Below, piece after piece: positions 47,488-56,294 of a stretch of 64,000 bases of DNA. The notes beneath the pieces are model-generated. The model had not been told where the DNA came from. It ran no database searches and was given only the letters and a program-made list of their open reading frames with translations. Each line of letters starts with the position of its first letter. Position 1 is the first letter of the stretch. Source of the stretch: Subtercola boreus (GTDB taxonomy: Bacteria; Actinomycetota; Actinomycetes; Actinomycetales; Microbacteriaceae); contig NZ_NBXB01000029.1 in assembly GCF_003399635.1 (NCBI RefSeq), positions 124,001 to 188,000 on the forward strand, given 5' to 3'. The translations under genes and the position numbers were made by a program.

Positions 47488-48243
47488 ATGTCCACAGAAC
47501 GCATCGCGCTCGTCACCGGAGCCAACCAGGGTGTCGGTAAGCAGGTCGCCCGGGAGCTCGTCGCCAACGGCGTGACCGTTCTTGTCGGATCCCGCGACCT
47601 CGCCCGCGGCGAAGCAGCCGCCGCCGAGATCGGTGCGGGGGCCACCGCCATCCAGCTCGACGTGACCGACGCAGCATCCCTCGCCGCCGCAGCCTCGAGC
47701 ATCAGAGAGCAGTACGGCCGCCTCGACCTCCTCGTCAACAACGCCGGCATCTCGAACACCGGCGGCTCGGGCCTCACCCCCGAGCAGAACGCCGCCCGGT
47801 CGACGGCCAGCACCGCATCCCTCGACGAGATCCGCGCCGTGTGGGACGTCAACGTCTTCGGCGTGCTCGCCGTCTACCAGGCGATGTTGCCGCTGCTCCG
47901 CGAGTCGACGGATGCCCGGATCGTCAACGTCTCGAGCGGAGTCGGCTCGCTGAGCTCCAACGCCGACCCGAGTTTCCCGTACCGCGGGATCTACGGCCCC
48001 GTCTATCCGGCGTCCAAGGCGGCCGAGAACGCGATGGTCCTCGCAATGATGATCGAGCTCGAAGACACCGACATCAAGGTCAACCTGGTCTCCCCGGGGT
48101 TCACGAGCACGGCCCTGAACAACTTTGCCGGCACCGAATCCGTCGAAGACGGCTCCCGCGAGGTCGTACGCGTGGCCCTCCTCGGCCCCGACGGCCCCAC
48201 GAACACGTTCACGGGCTGGGAGAACCAGACGATTCCGTGGTAA
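47488..48243 (+). CDS. Short-chain dehydrogenase/reductase
   Basis: The 251-residue SDR has the Rossmann start LVTGANQGVGKQVARELVA, a NNAGIS motif, the catalytic serine region IVNVSSGVGSL, and the YxxxK dyad in YPASKAAENAMV. It reduces or oxidises an unknown carbonyl/alcohol with NAD(P). The ATG at 47488 has GGGAG 8 bases upstream. It is the first gene of a likely operon with the MarR regulator 9 bases downstream, suggesting the regulator controls it. Confidence 0.92.
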   Translation: MSTERIALVTGANQGVGKQVARELVANGVTVLVGSRDLARGEAAAAEIGAGATAIQLDVTDAASLAAAASSIREQYGRLDLLVNNAGISNTGGSGLTPEQNAARSTASTASLDEIRAVWDVNVFGVLAVYQAMLPLLRESTDARIVNVSSGVGSLSSNADPSFPYRGIYGPVYPASKAAENAMVLAMMIELEDTDIKVNLVSPGFTSTALNNFAGTESVEDGSREVVRVALLGPDGPTNTFTGWENQTIPW

Positions 48244-48252
48244 TCATGTCAG

Positions 48253-48702
48253 GTGCCTGACGAATCGCAGCCCCAGCACGACTCGGTCGGAGCGTGGGCG
48301 AAGCAGTACTATTTCGCCTCCCGCGCCCTGATCGAGGCGACGCTGCGCGAGCACGGAATCGGCCCCACCCAGTGGTACGTGCTCCACCAGCTCGTGAACG
48401 AGGGTCCGACGACGCAGCGCGAACTCGCTCTCGCACTGAAGATCGAACGGGCGACGATGAGCGGTGTCGTCTCGACCCTCGTGCGCAAGGGGCTGGTCGC
48501 TCAGATTCCGGATGCTGCGGACCAGCGGCAGCGCATCCTGAGCGTCACCGCGGCCGGCCGTACTCTCTGGGCGGGCCTGCCGGATCCGGTCGCCCTCGCG
48601 ACCGCCGCCTCCTTCGAGGGAGTCGACGAAGCAGATCTCGCCGTCGCGCGGCGCGTGCTCCAGGCCGCGACCGCGCGTCTGCTCGAGCACCTGGACTCAT
48701 GA
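48253..48702 (+). CDS. MarR family transcriptional regulator
   Basis: The 149-residue protein is a MarR winged-helix repressor or activator: GPTQWYVLHQLVNEGPTTQRELALALKIERATMSGVVSTLVRKGLVAQIPDAADQRQRILSVTAAG spans the HTH and wing. A GTG start at 48253 is likely. It is 9 bases after the SDR stop and overlaps the next gene (ATGA), so the three are coupled. The palindrome at 47419-47459 is the likely operator, giving autoregulation with the SDR. The ligand is unknown. Confidence 0.9.
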   Translation: MPDESQPQHDSVGAWAKQYYFASRALIEATLREHGIGPTQWYVLHQLVNEGPTTQRELALALKIERATMSGVVSTLVRKGLVAQIPDAADQRQRILSVTAAGRTLWAGLPDPVALATAASFEGVDEADLAVARRVLQAATARLLEHLDS

Positions 48703-49073
48703 GCACGCCCCCTGCATCGCCGCCCCGGCGGGTCTCCGGATGGATGATCGTGCTGGTCGGCCTCGCCCTGCTGGCGGTGTGGCTGCTGCTCCTGCTGCTG
48801 ATCGCGGTGCTCGGTCTTCCCGTCGACGATCAACGCCGGTCGGGAGGATTCCTACTCCTGCTGCTGCCGCTCGCCGCGGTCGCCCTCGTGGTGGTGGGTC
48901 TCGTGTCGGTGATCCGGCGCAAGCCGGTCACGTTCACGAGCTCCAACGCGGGGAGGCACGGTTCGCTGGGTCCGAAGATCCGGGCCGAGGAGCGCCGGCA
49001 GCGCGAGGAGCGCAAGCGCCTGAAAGCCGATTGGAGAGCAGCAGCGACCGAGGCCTCAGACCCGGAACGGTGA
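48699..49073 (+). CDS. Small two-helix membrane protein
   Basis: The 124-residue protein has two hydrophobic segments (MIVLVGLALLAVWLLLLLLIAVLG and FLLLLLPLAAVALVVVGLVSVIR) and a charged C-terminus (RAEERRQREERKRLKADWRAA). No family is recognised. It overlaps the MarR gene by 4 bases (ATGA), so it belongs to the SDR-MarR operon. Confidence 0.7.
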   Translation: MSTPPASPPRRVSGWMIVLVGLALLAVWLLLLLLIAVLGLPVDDQRRSGGFLLLLLPLAAVALVVVGLVSVIRRKPVTFTSSNAGRHGSLGPKIRAEERRQREERKRLKADWRAAATEASDPER

Positions 49074-49082
49074 GCGCTCGCG

Positions 49083-49547
49083 TCAGTGCTCACCCTTGAT
49101 CACGAAGTACGAGCCGCGGATCGTGCCGGCCAGCTTCGACTTCTGGCGGGCGAACTTGAAGCGGCCTTCGAGCTCCTCCGGGACATCCATGCCGTCGGAG
49201 AGCTTGAAGCCGACCGCGCGCTTGCCGCCGTCCTCAATCGCGTACATGACGTTGATCGAGAGCCCCGACTCGTAGAACACGTACGCCATGTGCAGACCGT
49301 CGACGACGAAGTCGCTGACTTCGAGAGCCGGAGACGTGATCACGAGGTCGCGTTCGGATTCCAGGATGCCCGTGACCCACTCGAGCACCTCCGGCGCCTC
49401 ATCGACCGAGCTGACGGTGAACACGTGGTCGTACTTGTTTTTGAAGTACCGTGCCTCGTTGGCGCGGAGCCCCGCGAGCGCGTCCGCTACCGGTGACGAC
49501 TCGAGGCCGACGGTCGAGACGGTGGTGAAGTCGACTTCATACGGCAT
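49083..49547 (-). CDS. Hypothetical protein, 154 residues
   Basis: The soluble protein starts MPYEVDFTTVSTVGLESSPVADALAG and has alternating alpha/beta character (YKNKYDHVFTVSSVDEAPEVLEWVTGIL; GLHMAYVFYESGLSINVMYAIEDGG). No family is recognised, and it has no signal peptide. The ATG at 49547 is chosen; a CAGGAG site lies nearby upstream. It is convergent with the preceding operon, with 9 bases between the stops. Confidence 0.65.
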   Translation of the reverse strand: MPYEVDFTTVSTVGLESSPVADALAGLRANEARYFKNKYDHVFTVSSVDEAPEVLEWVTGILESERDLVITSPALEVSDFVVDGLHMAYVFYESGLSINVMYAIEDGGKRAVGFKLSDGMDVPEELEGRFKFARQKSKLAGTIRGSYFVIKGEH

Positions 49548-49626
49548 GGCGGGGCTCCTGGTCCTGTTCGGGTTCGCGCGATTTCGCTGGCACCACGCTA
49601 GCGCGCCCCGCCCGCGCCACGAGGGG

Positions 49627-50088
49627 TCAGCTGTCGGCCCGGCGCAGCTGCGACCCCGCGACGATGAGGAAGCCACCGAGACCCACGGCGAAAGCGCTCA
49701 CCCCGTAGGCGAGCACGGAGGTCATCAGTGATGTGCGGAGCGATGCGCCCGTTGCGAGAGCGGCGCTCTGGTTGCGGAGCTCCTTCGCTTCGTCACTCGA
49801 TGCGTCGACACCGCGGAGGGCGTTGCTGATGTCGGCGAACGTGCGCCCACCCGCCCCGCGTTCGGCGTTGCCCTTGATGACGATCGCCTCGACATAGGCC
49901 GTCGCCGGGCCCTGCACGGGCTTGCCCGCAAATCTCGGCGCGTTGCCGGGAACGGTGATCTTCTCCGCCTGCAACTGCTTCGTGACGATCATCCAGGCAC
50001 CCGCTCCGGCAGCTGCAAAGAGCGAGCCTGCCGCGAGGGAGAGCCCTCCGACACGGCGAAGGGCAGAGGCTGTGGGCAGAGACGACAT
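49627..50088 (-). CDS. Hypothetical two-helix membrane protein
   Basis: The 153-residue protein has an N-terminal helix (GGLSLAAGSLFAAAGAGAWMI), an external domain (TVPGNAPRFAGKPVQGPATAYVEAIVIKGNAERG, about 40-100) and a C-terminal helix (LMTSVLAYGVSAFAVGLGGFLIVAG). Similar actinobacterial proteins are often labelled with unsupported enzyme names; nothing here indicates an enzyme. The ATG at 50088 is preceded by AAAGG. Confidence 0.65.
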   Translation of the reverse strand: MSSLPTASALRRVGGLSLAAGSLFAAAGAGAWMIVTKQLQAEKITVPGNAPRFAGKPVQGPATAYVEAIVIKGNAERGAGGRTFADISNALRGVDASSDEAKELRNQSAALATGASLRTSLMTSVLAYGVSAFAVGLGGFLIVAGSQLRRADS

Positions 50089-50120
50089 CGATCATCCTTT
50101 CGTGGAGCGGAACACCCGGG

Positions 50121-50170
50121 CACGGGATGTCGCGCACTCCGACTCTAAGGGGAACCCGCGACATCCGGTG
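50121..50170. repeat. Foldback element between two minus-strand genes
   Basis: Arms 50121-50134 (cacgggatgtcgcg) and 50157-50170 (cgcgacatccggtg) pair at 13 of 14 positions across 22 nt. It is in the ~137-base gap downstream of the SDR gene and upstream of the membrane-protein start. Confidence 0.55.
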
Positions 50171-50225
50171 CCGCTACGCTCTGTTGCCCCACCGTGAGGT
50201 CTGGCCCGACCGCAGGCCGCTGCCG

Positions 50226-50900
50226 CTACTCCCTGCCGTCCTCCAGCGGGATCAGCATGGTGCGGAACTCACCCGCGGTCGCATGAAGCCCCCAGATGCG
50301 ATCGGCGACATCGTCGATACCGTTCGGGAGCTCGAGCTTCGGGATGCCACCCGGGATCACGAGCTGGCTGACCCGGATGCCCTCCCCCTCGAGTGCGTCG
50401 TGGAGCATCTCGCCGTAGGCGCTCTCCGATGGGAACGCCACGGAGGTTCCCGCAAAGCCGGCGCGCGCCATCACGGAGGTTCCGCCGTTGATGAGGATGA
50501 TGCTGCCCTCCCCCGCTTCGCGCATCGCCGGCAGCACCGCCCGCACCGCGTGGATCAAGCCGAGCGCCGAGAACTGGAGGGCTTCGAGCGCCAGCTCCGG
50601 CGTCAGGTCGAGCACCGGCTTCAGGTAGTTGCGCGACGGGAGCGGGCTGTACTGCAGGGCCGTGATCGGCCCGAGTTCGGCCGCGGCGCGCGCCAGGGCA
50701 TCCTCAAGTTGCGCGGGTTCCCTCACGTCGGCGGCGTACCCGCGTGCTGTCGCCCCGGCCGCTTCCAGCTCAGTGGCCAGGGCGTCGAGCTTCGACTGGT
50801 CACGTGAGATGAGAGCTATCGCGAAACCGTCACGGGCGAACCTGCGGGCGACGGCCGCGCCGAGCCCCGGCCCCGCTCCGACAATGGCGAGTGTTGGCAT
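50226..50900 (-). CDS. SDR-fold protein lacking the canonical YxxxK dyad
   Basis: The 224-residue Rossmann-fold SDR has the coenzyme motif AIVGAGPGLGAAVARRFA, ALISRDQSKL, and NGGTSV where the catalytic serine loop lies. At the usual YxxxK position it has VAFPSESAYGEMLHDAL: no tyrosine-lysine dyad at the correct spacing. So it may be non-catalytic or use different residues; other actinobacterial SDRs of this type exist. It is not in an obvious operon; the VapC toxin gene is 57 bases upstream. Confidence 0.75.
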   Translation of the reverse strand: MPTLAIVGAGPGLGAAVARRFARDGFAIALISRDQSKLDALATELEAAGATARGYAADVREPAQLEDALARAAAELGPITALQYSPLPSRNYLKPVLDLTPELALEALQFSALGLIHAVRAVLPAMREAGEGSIILINGGTSVMARAGFAGTSVAFPSESAYGEMLHDALEGEGIRVSQLVIPGGIPKLELPNGIDDVADRIWGLHATAGEFRTMLIPLEDGRE

Positions 50901-50957
50901 GGTGGGCCTTTCGTTCGTGGGTGGTGTAAAGGTGGTCTGGATCGCTTCTCAACCCGC

Positions 50958-51386
50958 CTATACGGAATCGATGATGATCTCGACCGCTGCGCCCAGCGCC
51001 TCATAGGTCTGCCTGGCCCGCGCGTCACGCGTGACCAGTACGGCGTCGTTCTCACGGGCAGCCAGCGCGACGAGCCCGTCATAGGTCGCCCCGCCCGACA
51101 CCCCGTGGAGCGCGAGTTCGCGATGGGCTCTGCTCGTGGCCTCGGTCGAGAGCATGTACAGCTCGGGGAAGTTGTCATCGATGAGCGTTACCGCGTCCGC
51201 TGCGCCGACTCGTGAATCTCCCGGGAGGCGCGTCAGAACCGAGTACGTCTCGATGAGGGCGTGCCCGCTCAGCCCGAGGATTCGGCCCGCGGCCCACGCG
51301 GACACTGCGGCATGAGCGCTGTGCGCGTGGAGCAACAGCGGAACCGCGACACTCGTGTCAAGCGCGAAACGCTTTTGTGACGTCAC
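50958..51386 (-). CDS. PIN-domain toxin, VapC-like
   Basis: The 142-residue PIN-domain RNase has the acidic active site: FALDTSVAVPLL (D9), GHALIETYSVLTR, GATYDGLVALAARENDAVLVTRDARA (last aspartates). VapC toxins cleave RNA (often initiator tRNA or rRNA) in the cytoplasm. Its start overlaps the antitoxin stop by 4 bases, the typical TA arrangement. It is part of a low-GC islet. Confidence 0.88.
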   Translation of the reverse strand: MTSQKRFALDTSVAVPLLLHAHSAHAAVSAWAAGRILGLSGHALIETYSVLTRLPGDSRVGAADAVTLIDDNFPELYMLSTEATSRAHRELALHGVSGGATYDGLVALAARENDAVLVTRDARARQTYEALGAAVEIIIDSV

Positions 51387-51622
51387 CGTCGCCCGGCGTC
51401 GATGAGCGCGAACATGACGTCATCGGATACGACTGTGTCTGAGATGGCGACCAGCCGACCGTCTTCATCCCGTTGCAGCTTTGCAGTGCGCCCGCCCGGC
51501 GTGATCTGGAGCCCGCTGCCGTACGGCGACACGTCCACCTTCGAACCCGGCCTGAGGCCCAGAGCGTCGCGCAGACTCTTTGGCAGAAGAAGTCGTCCGC
51601 CCGAATCGATGGTTGCTTCCAT
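51383..51622 (-). CDS. AbrB/MazE-type antitoxin, VapB-like
   Basis: The 79-residue protein has an N-terminal SpoVT/AbrB swapped-hairpin DNA-binding domain (MEATIDSGGRLLLPKSLRDALGLRPGSKVDVSPYGSGLQI). The C-terminal ~30 residues (LVAISDTVVSDDVMFALIDAGRR) would bind the toxin. It would neutralise VapC and repress its own operon. It is encoded first, overlapping the toxin gene. Confidence 0.87.
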   Translation of the reverse strand: MEATIDSGGRLLLPKSLRDALGLRPGSKVDVSPYGSGLQITPGGRTAKLQRDEDGRLVAISDTVVSDDVMFALIDAGRR

Positions 51623-51668
51623 GGGATTACATTACCACCCAAATCCCATAAGCGACCGGGACTGTCGG

Positions 51669-51899
51669 TCAAACAAGCCTTCTGTGTGCTGCTTCATTCC
51701 GCTCATATAAGTACGCCCACCCAAGACCGGTAATTACAGTGTCAAGGCGCTCTCGGGCATAGTCCATTCCGCTCAACAAAAAGTTGCGACGCCCGTCAGC
51801 CGGCGTCCCGTGAGCGATGGCAATCAGAGACATCATGAACTCTGAATTCTCTCTCACGCTCTGACGGACTAGATCCCTGCTTCGGGTCAGAAGGTCCAT
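51669..51899 (-). CDS. Orphan small ORF in a low-GC islet
   Basis: The 76-residue frame reads MDLLTRSRDLVRQSVRENSEFMMSLIAIAHG... and is helical, without a recognised family. By eye its GC content is roughly 50%, well below the rest of the window, which suggests transfer. It is 46 bases upstream of the antitoxin start. It may be a full small protein or a fragment. Confidence in it as a gene is moderate. Confidence 0.5.
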   Translation of the reverse strand: MDLLTRSRDLVRQSVRENSEFMMSLIAIAHGTPADGRRNFLLSGMDYARERLDTVITGLGWAYLYERNEAAHRRLV

Positions 51900-51958
51900 C
51901 TCGCCATTCTTGCAGGACGTCAGCGCGCCTGAACGGTGATTTACTCCTGAATGCGTCC

Positions 51959-53035
51959 TTACACGTTGAAGCGGAACTCCACGACGTCGCCGTCGTGCAT
52001 CACGTATTCCTTGCCCTCGATGCGAACCTTGCCGCGGGCCTTGGCCTCGGCCATGGAGCCGGCCTCGATGAGGTCGTCGAACGAGACGATCTCGGCCTTG
52101 ATGAAGCCCTTCTGGAAGTCGGTGTGGATGACGCCGGCCGCCTGCGGGGCGGTCCAGCCCTTGCCGATGGTCCAGGCGCGCGACTCTTTGGGGCCAGCGG
52201 TGAGGTAGGTCTGGAGGCCCAGGGTGTCGAAGCCGATGCGGGCGAGTTGGTCGAGACCCGATTCTTCCTGGCCGGTGGAAGCGAGGAGTTCAGCGGCGTC
52301 TTCGGGGTCGAGGTCGATGAGTTCGGATTCGAGCTTCGCGTCGAGGAAGATTGCCTGCGCGGGGGCGACCAGGGCGGCCAGGGCGGCGAGGGCCGCAGAG
52401 TCGCCGAGCACGCCCTCATCCACGTTGAAGACGTAGATGAACGGCTTGGCGGTCAGCAGACCGAGCTCCCTGATGGGTTCGATGTCGAACTTCGGCGCAC
52501 TCGACAGGGGCGCACCCGAGTCGAGGATCTTCTGCGCTTCGAGAGCGGTCGCCAGCACGGCGGGCTCGATCCGCTTGGTCTTGACCTCTTTCTCGTAGCG
52601 GGCAACGGCCTTCTCGAGGGTCTGCAGGTCGGCGAGGATCAACTCCGTGTTGATCGTCTCGAGGTCGCTGGCGGCATCCACCTTGCCGTCGACGTGCACG
52701 ACGTCGGGGTCGCTGAACCCGCGCACGACCTGCGCGATGGCGTCGGCTTCGCGGATGTTCGCCAGGAACTTGTTGCCGAGACCCTCGCCCACGCTGGCAC
52801 CCTTGACGATGCCGGCGATGTCGACGAACGAAACGGGAGCCGGCAGCAGCTTCTCACTGCCGTGGATGCCAGCGAGCGCCGCGAGGCGCGGATCGGGCAG
52901 GTTCACCACGCCCACGTTCGGCTCGATGGTGGCGAACGGGTAGTTCGCCGCCAGGACCTGGTTCTTGGTGAGGGCGTTGAAGAGGGTGGACTTGCCGACA
53001 TTCGGCAGCCCGACGATTGCGATAGTTAGAGCCAC
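51959..53035 (-). CDS. ychF: Ribosome-binding GTPase/ATPase YchF
   Basis: The 358-residue OBG-family P-loop protein is YchF (OLA1), which hydrolyses ATP and binds the ribosome. G1 is GLPNVGKSTLFNAL and VDIAGIVKGASVGEGLGNKFLANIREADAI is the family signature around the switch. A coiled-coil segment (about 130-190) precedes the C-terminal TGS domain ending FKKGFIKAEIVSFDDLIEAG-like and EYVMHDGDVVEFRFNV. Full length. It is the last gene before the GTGAGAC repeat copy 2. Confidence 0.97.
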   Translation of the reverse strand: MALTIAIVGLPNVGKSTLFNALTKNQVLAANYPFATIEPNVGVVNLPDPRLAALAGIHGSEKLLPAPVSFVDIAGIVKGASVGEGLGNKFLANIREADAIAQVVRGFSDPDVVHVDGKVDAASDLETINTELILADLQTLEKAVARYEKEVKTKRIEPAVLATALEAQKILDSGAPLSSAPKFDIEPIRELGLLTAKPFIYVFNVDEGVLGDSAALAALAALVAPAQAIFLDAKLESELIDLDPEDAAELLASTGQEESGLDQLARIGFDTLGLQTYLTAGPKESRAWTIGKGWTAPQAAGVIHTDFQKGFIKAEIVSFDDLIEAGSMAEAKARGKVRIEGKEYVMHDGDVVEFRFNV

Positions 53036-53107
53036 GGAGGTCTATCGTACCGGGGCCGACCCCGGGCATCCGCCGACAGCGGCCCCGGGCATCCACCAGG
53101 GACGGTT

Positions 53108-53171
53108 CGTGAGACGGCGGCGCGCATGTGAGACCGGCGTGCGGGTCTCACATGCGCGCAGGCGTCTCACG
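53108..53171. repeat. GTGAGAC palindromic repeat, copy 2
   Basis: A perfect 15-nt inner inverted repeat (53120-53134, gcgcgcatgtgagac, and 53145-53159, spacer 10 nt) is framed by a 9-nt outer pair (cgtgagacg 53108-53116 and cgtctcacg 53163-53171). The inner core and 9 of 10 spacer bases match the element at 3010-3057. It lies in the gap between mmsA and ychF. Confidence 0.8.
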
Positions 53172-53251
53172 AGATGGTGGTGGATGCCCGGGGCGGGCGT
53201 CGGGCGGGCGGGCGTGGGGCGAGCGGCTAGCGGAGGTCGGGCGAGGCGGCG

Positions 53252-54760
53252 CTAGTTCTGCGGGAAACCGAGGTTGATGCCGCCGTGGGAGGGATCGAGC
53301 CAGCGGGAGGTGATCGCCTTCTGGCGCGTGTAGAACTGGAAGCCGTCGATGCCGTAGGCCTTCGAGTCGCCGAAGATCGAGTCCTTGAACCCGCCGAAGG
53401 AGTAGTAGGAGACGGGCACGGGGATCGGAACGTTGATGCCGATCATTCCGACCTCGACCTCGCTCTGGAAGCGGCGGGCCGCGCCCCCGTCGTTGGTGAA
53501 GATCGCCGTGCCGTTGCCGTACGGCGAGGCGTTGATGAGGTCGACGCCCTCCTCGTAGGAGGCGACGCGCACGATCGACAGCACCGGGCCGAAGATCTCG
53601 TCGGTGTAGACCTTCGACGAGGTCGAGACCTTGTCGATCAGGGTCGGGCCGAGCCAGAACCCGTCGGGGGCACCGTCGACGACCACGTCGCGCCCGTCGA
53701 TGACGACGGAAGCGCCATCTGCGACAGCGATGTCGATGTAGGAGGCGACCTTGTCACGGTGCACCTCGGTGACGAGGGGTCCCATGTCGCAGGCGCGGCG
53801 GCCATCTCCGACGACCAGCCCGGCAACGCGCGACTGGATCTTCGCGATCAACTCGTCGGCGACGGGCTCGACCGCGACGACCACCGAGATGGCCATGCAG
53901 CGTTCGCCGGCCGAACCGAAGCCCGCGTTGACGGCGGCGTCGGCGACGAGGTCGAGGTCGGCATCCGGAAGCACCAGCATGTGGTTCTTGGCACCTCCGA
54001 GGGCTTGCACGCGCTTGCCGTTCCGGGTGGCGGTCTCGTAGACGTAGCGGGCGATGGGGGTGGAACCGACGAACGAGATCGCCTTGACGTCGGGGCTGTT
54101 GAGGAGACCATCCACCGCCACCTTGTCACCGTGCAGAACGTTCAACACGCCGTCGGGCAGGCCCGCCTCGGTGAAGAGCGCGGCGAGCCAGTTCGCGGCC
54201 GACGGGTCCTTTTCGCTGGGCTTCAGCACGACGGTGTTGCCGGCCGCGATGGCGACGGGGAAGAACCACAGCGGCACCATGGCCGGGAAGTTGAAGGGGC
54301 TGATCATGCCGACCACGCCGAGCGGGCCACGCGTGGAGTACACGTCGATGCCGGTCGAGACGTTCTCGGAGTAGTCGCCCTTGATGAGGTGCGGGAAGCC
54401 GCAGACGAACTCCACGACCTCCAGGCCGCGGGTGATCTCGCCGGCCGCGTCGGAGAGCACCTTGCCGTGCTCGGCGGTGAGGATCTCGGCGAGTTCGCCG
54501 CGACGGGCGGCCAGCAGCTCACGGAAGGCGAACATGACCTGCTGCCGGCGGGTGAGCGAGGTATCGCGCCAGGCCGGGAAGGCGGCCTTGGCAGCGGCGA
54601 TGGCCGCAGCGATCTCGGCCTCGTCGGCCAGGGCGACCTGCTTGGTCTGCACACCGAGGGCCGGGTCGTACACGGGAGCCGTGCGACCGCTGGTGCTCTC
54701 GACCAGCGCTCCGTTGATGTAGTGGGTGACGACAGCGGTGTCGGTGAGAACGTCAGTCAT
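53252..54760 (-). CDS. mmsA: CoA-acylating methylmalonate-semialdehyde dehydrogenase
   Basis: The 502-residue aldehyde dehydrogenase superfamily member fits MmsA, which converts methylmalonate semialdehyde to propionyl-CoA in valine or inositol breakdown. Motifs: PFNFPAMVPLWFFPVAIAAGNTVVLKPSEKDPSAA, FVGSTPIARYVYETA, and the catalytic cysteine in GSAGERCMAISV. The end FKDSIFGDSKAYGIDGFQFYTRQKAITSRW is typical of the family. No other inositol or valine gene lies nearby, so the pathway is inferred from family only. Confidence 0.9.
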   Translation of the reverse strand: MTDVLTDTAVVTHYINGALVESTSGRTAPVYDPALGVQTKQVALADEAEIAAAIAAAKAAFPAWRDTSLTRRQQVMFAFRELLAARRGELAEILTAEHGKVLSDAAGEITRGLEVVEFVCGFPHLIKGDYSENVSTGIDVYSTRGPLGVVGMISPFNFPAMVPLWFFPVAIAAGNTVVLKPSEKDPSAANWLAALFTEAGLPDGVLNVLHGDKVAVDGLLNSPDVKAISFVGSTPIARYVYETATRNGKRVQALGGAKNHMLVLPDADLDLVADAAVNAGFGSAGERCMAISVVVAVEPVADELIAKIQSRVAGLVVGDGRRACDMGPLVTEVHRDKVASYIDIAVADGASVVIDGRDVVVDGAPDGFWLGPTLIDKVSTSSKVYTDEIFGPVLSIVRVASYEEGVDLINASPYGNGTAIFTNDGGAARRFQSEVEVGMIGINVPIPVPVSYYSFGGFKDSIFGDSKAYGIDGFQFYTRQKAITSRWLDPSHGGINLGFPQN

Positions 54761-54931
54761 TTCGGGTCACTTTCGGTTGCGTGTTCTGAGGTTAGAGCAT
54801 GACCGGTTCAGGGGCCACCCGGCGCGGCGCGGGCGGCCCCGGGCGGGTGGTCCACAGCCGGTTGCGGGGCGCGCCGGGGCGACGCGGGGTGGCATCCCGC
54901 CGGTGTCGGTGGCCGGTGCAACACTTCTGGC

Positions 54932-56266
54932 ATGGAATCCCTCGGAGTCTTTCTGGTCTGCCTGGCCCTCGCGCTGGCGGTCGGCGCGCTCGGCGGGTGG
55001 ATGCTGCGGGGCCACCACTTGGCCGCGAGTCACTCGGCCGACGCTGCCGCGCGCTCCCGCGAGCTCGCTCCCCTGCTCGAGCTGCAGAGCCGGAGCGCCG
55101 GCGCGGAGGCGACGGCCGCCGCGCTCCGCCAGCAGCTCCGCGCGCAGGACGCCCAGTACCGGGAGCAGATCGCGCAGCAGGAGGGGCGACTGGCCGAATT
55201 CCAGGAACGGCTCGCCGACACGCAGCGGGCCGACGCGTCACGGGCCGCGACCGATGGGCGGGTGCTCGTCGCGCTGAGCCCGGTACAGGAGAGCCTGCGG
55301 CTCGTGCAGGCGAAGGTCACCGAGCTAGAGGAGCAGCGCCGCCAGCAGCACGGCGAGCTGAGCGAGCAGTTGCGGTCGGCGACGGAGTCCGAGGAGCGGC
55401 TCCGCACGACCGCGGAGTCCCTGGCGTCGGCGCTGCGGTCGAACAGTACCCGCGGGGTGTGGGGCGAGACGCAGCTCCGCAACGTGGTGGAGGCCGCTGG
55501 CCTGCTCGACAGGGTCGACTTCGAGGTGCAGTCGAGTATCCGGAGCGACCGCGGCGCCGGGCGACCCGACATGGTGGTGCACCTGCCGGGCGGCAAGAAC
55601 ATCGCGGTCGACGCCAAGGTGCCGTTCACGGCCTATCTCGAAGCGTCGACGATCGCCGTGACGGCCACCGGCGCGGAGGGCGCCCGGCGCGAAGAGCTGC
55701 TGCGGGCGCACGTGAAGGCGGTGCGCGACCACATCACGACGCTGGGGTCGAAGGGCTACTGGGCGGGGCTGGAGGCGTCGCCCGAACTGGTGGTGGCGTT
55801 CATCCCGAGCGAGTCCCTCATCTCCACAGCGATGGAGGCCGACCCCGGCATCATGGACTTCGCCTTCTCGAAGAAGGTCGCCCTGGTGTCACCCGTCACG
55901 CTGTGGTCGCTGCTGAAAACGGTGGCGTTCAGCTGGCAGCAGGATGTGCTGACGCACGAGGCCAAGACGCTGTTCGACCTCGGCAAGGAGCTGTACTCAC
56001 GCCTCGCGACGACGTCGACCCACATCGACAAGCTGGGCCGCACGATCGAACGGAGCGTGAAGGACTACAACGCGTTCGTGGGGTCGTTCGAGCGCCAGGT
56101 GTTCCCGACAGCGCGAAAGCTGAACGCGCTCGACGAGTCGGTGGTGCTGAAGACGCTGGAGCCGGTTGAGGAGAACGCCCGCCAGGTCACGGCATTCGAA
56201 CTGGTCGCCGAGCTCGATCTGGCCCGCGATCTGGCGAGCATCGACGACCCCAACACACTGATTTAG
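54932..56266 (+). CDS. rmuC: DNA recombination protein RmuC
   Basis: The 444-residue protein has an N-terminal membrane helix (LGVFLVCLALALAVGALGGWMLRG), a long coiled coil (about 35-170) and the RmuC nuclease-like domain: STRGVWGETQLRNVVEAAGL, DMVVHLPGGKNIAVDAKVPF, EASPELVVAFIPSESL. RmuC limits recombination at inverted repeats in E. coli, which is interesting given the foldback elements here, but no link is shown. It is convergent with glpX. Confidence 0.93.
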   Translation: MESLGVFLVCLALALAVGALGGWMLRGHHLAASHSADAAARSRELAPLLELQSRSAGAEATAAALRQQLRAQDAQYREQIAQQEGRLAEFQERLADTQRADASRAATDGRVLVALSPVQESLRLVQAKVTELEEQRRQQHGELSEQLRSATESEERLRTTAESLASALRSNSTRGVWGETQLRNVVEAAGLLDRVDFEVQSSIRSDRGAGRPDMVVHLPGGKNIAVDAKVPFTAYLEASTIAVTATGAEGARREELLRAHVKAVRDHITTLGSKGYWAGLEASPELVVAFIPSESLISTAMEADPGIMDFAFSKKVALVSPVTLWSLLKTVAFSWQQDVLTHEAKTLFDLGKELYSRLATTSTHIDKLGRTIERSVKDYNAFVGSFERQVFPTARKLNALDESVVLKTLEPVEENARQVTAFELVAELDLARDLASIDDPNTLI

Positions 56267-56294
56267 GGACGGAGACCTTGCATGGTCGAGCGGG

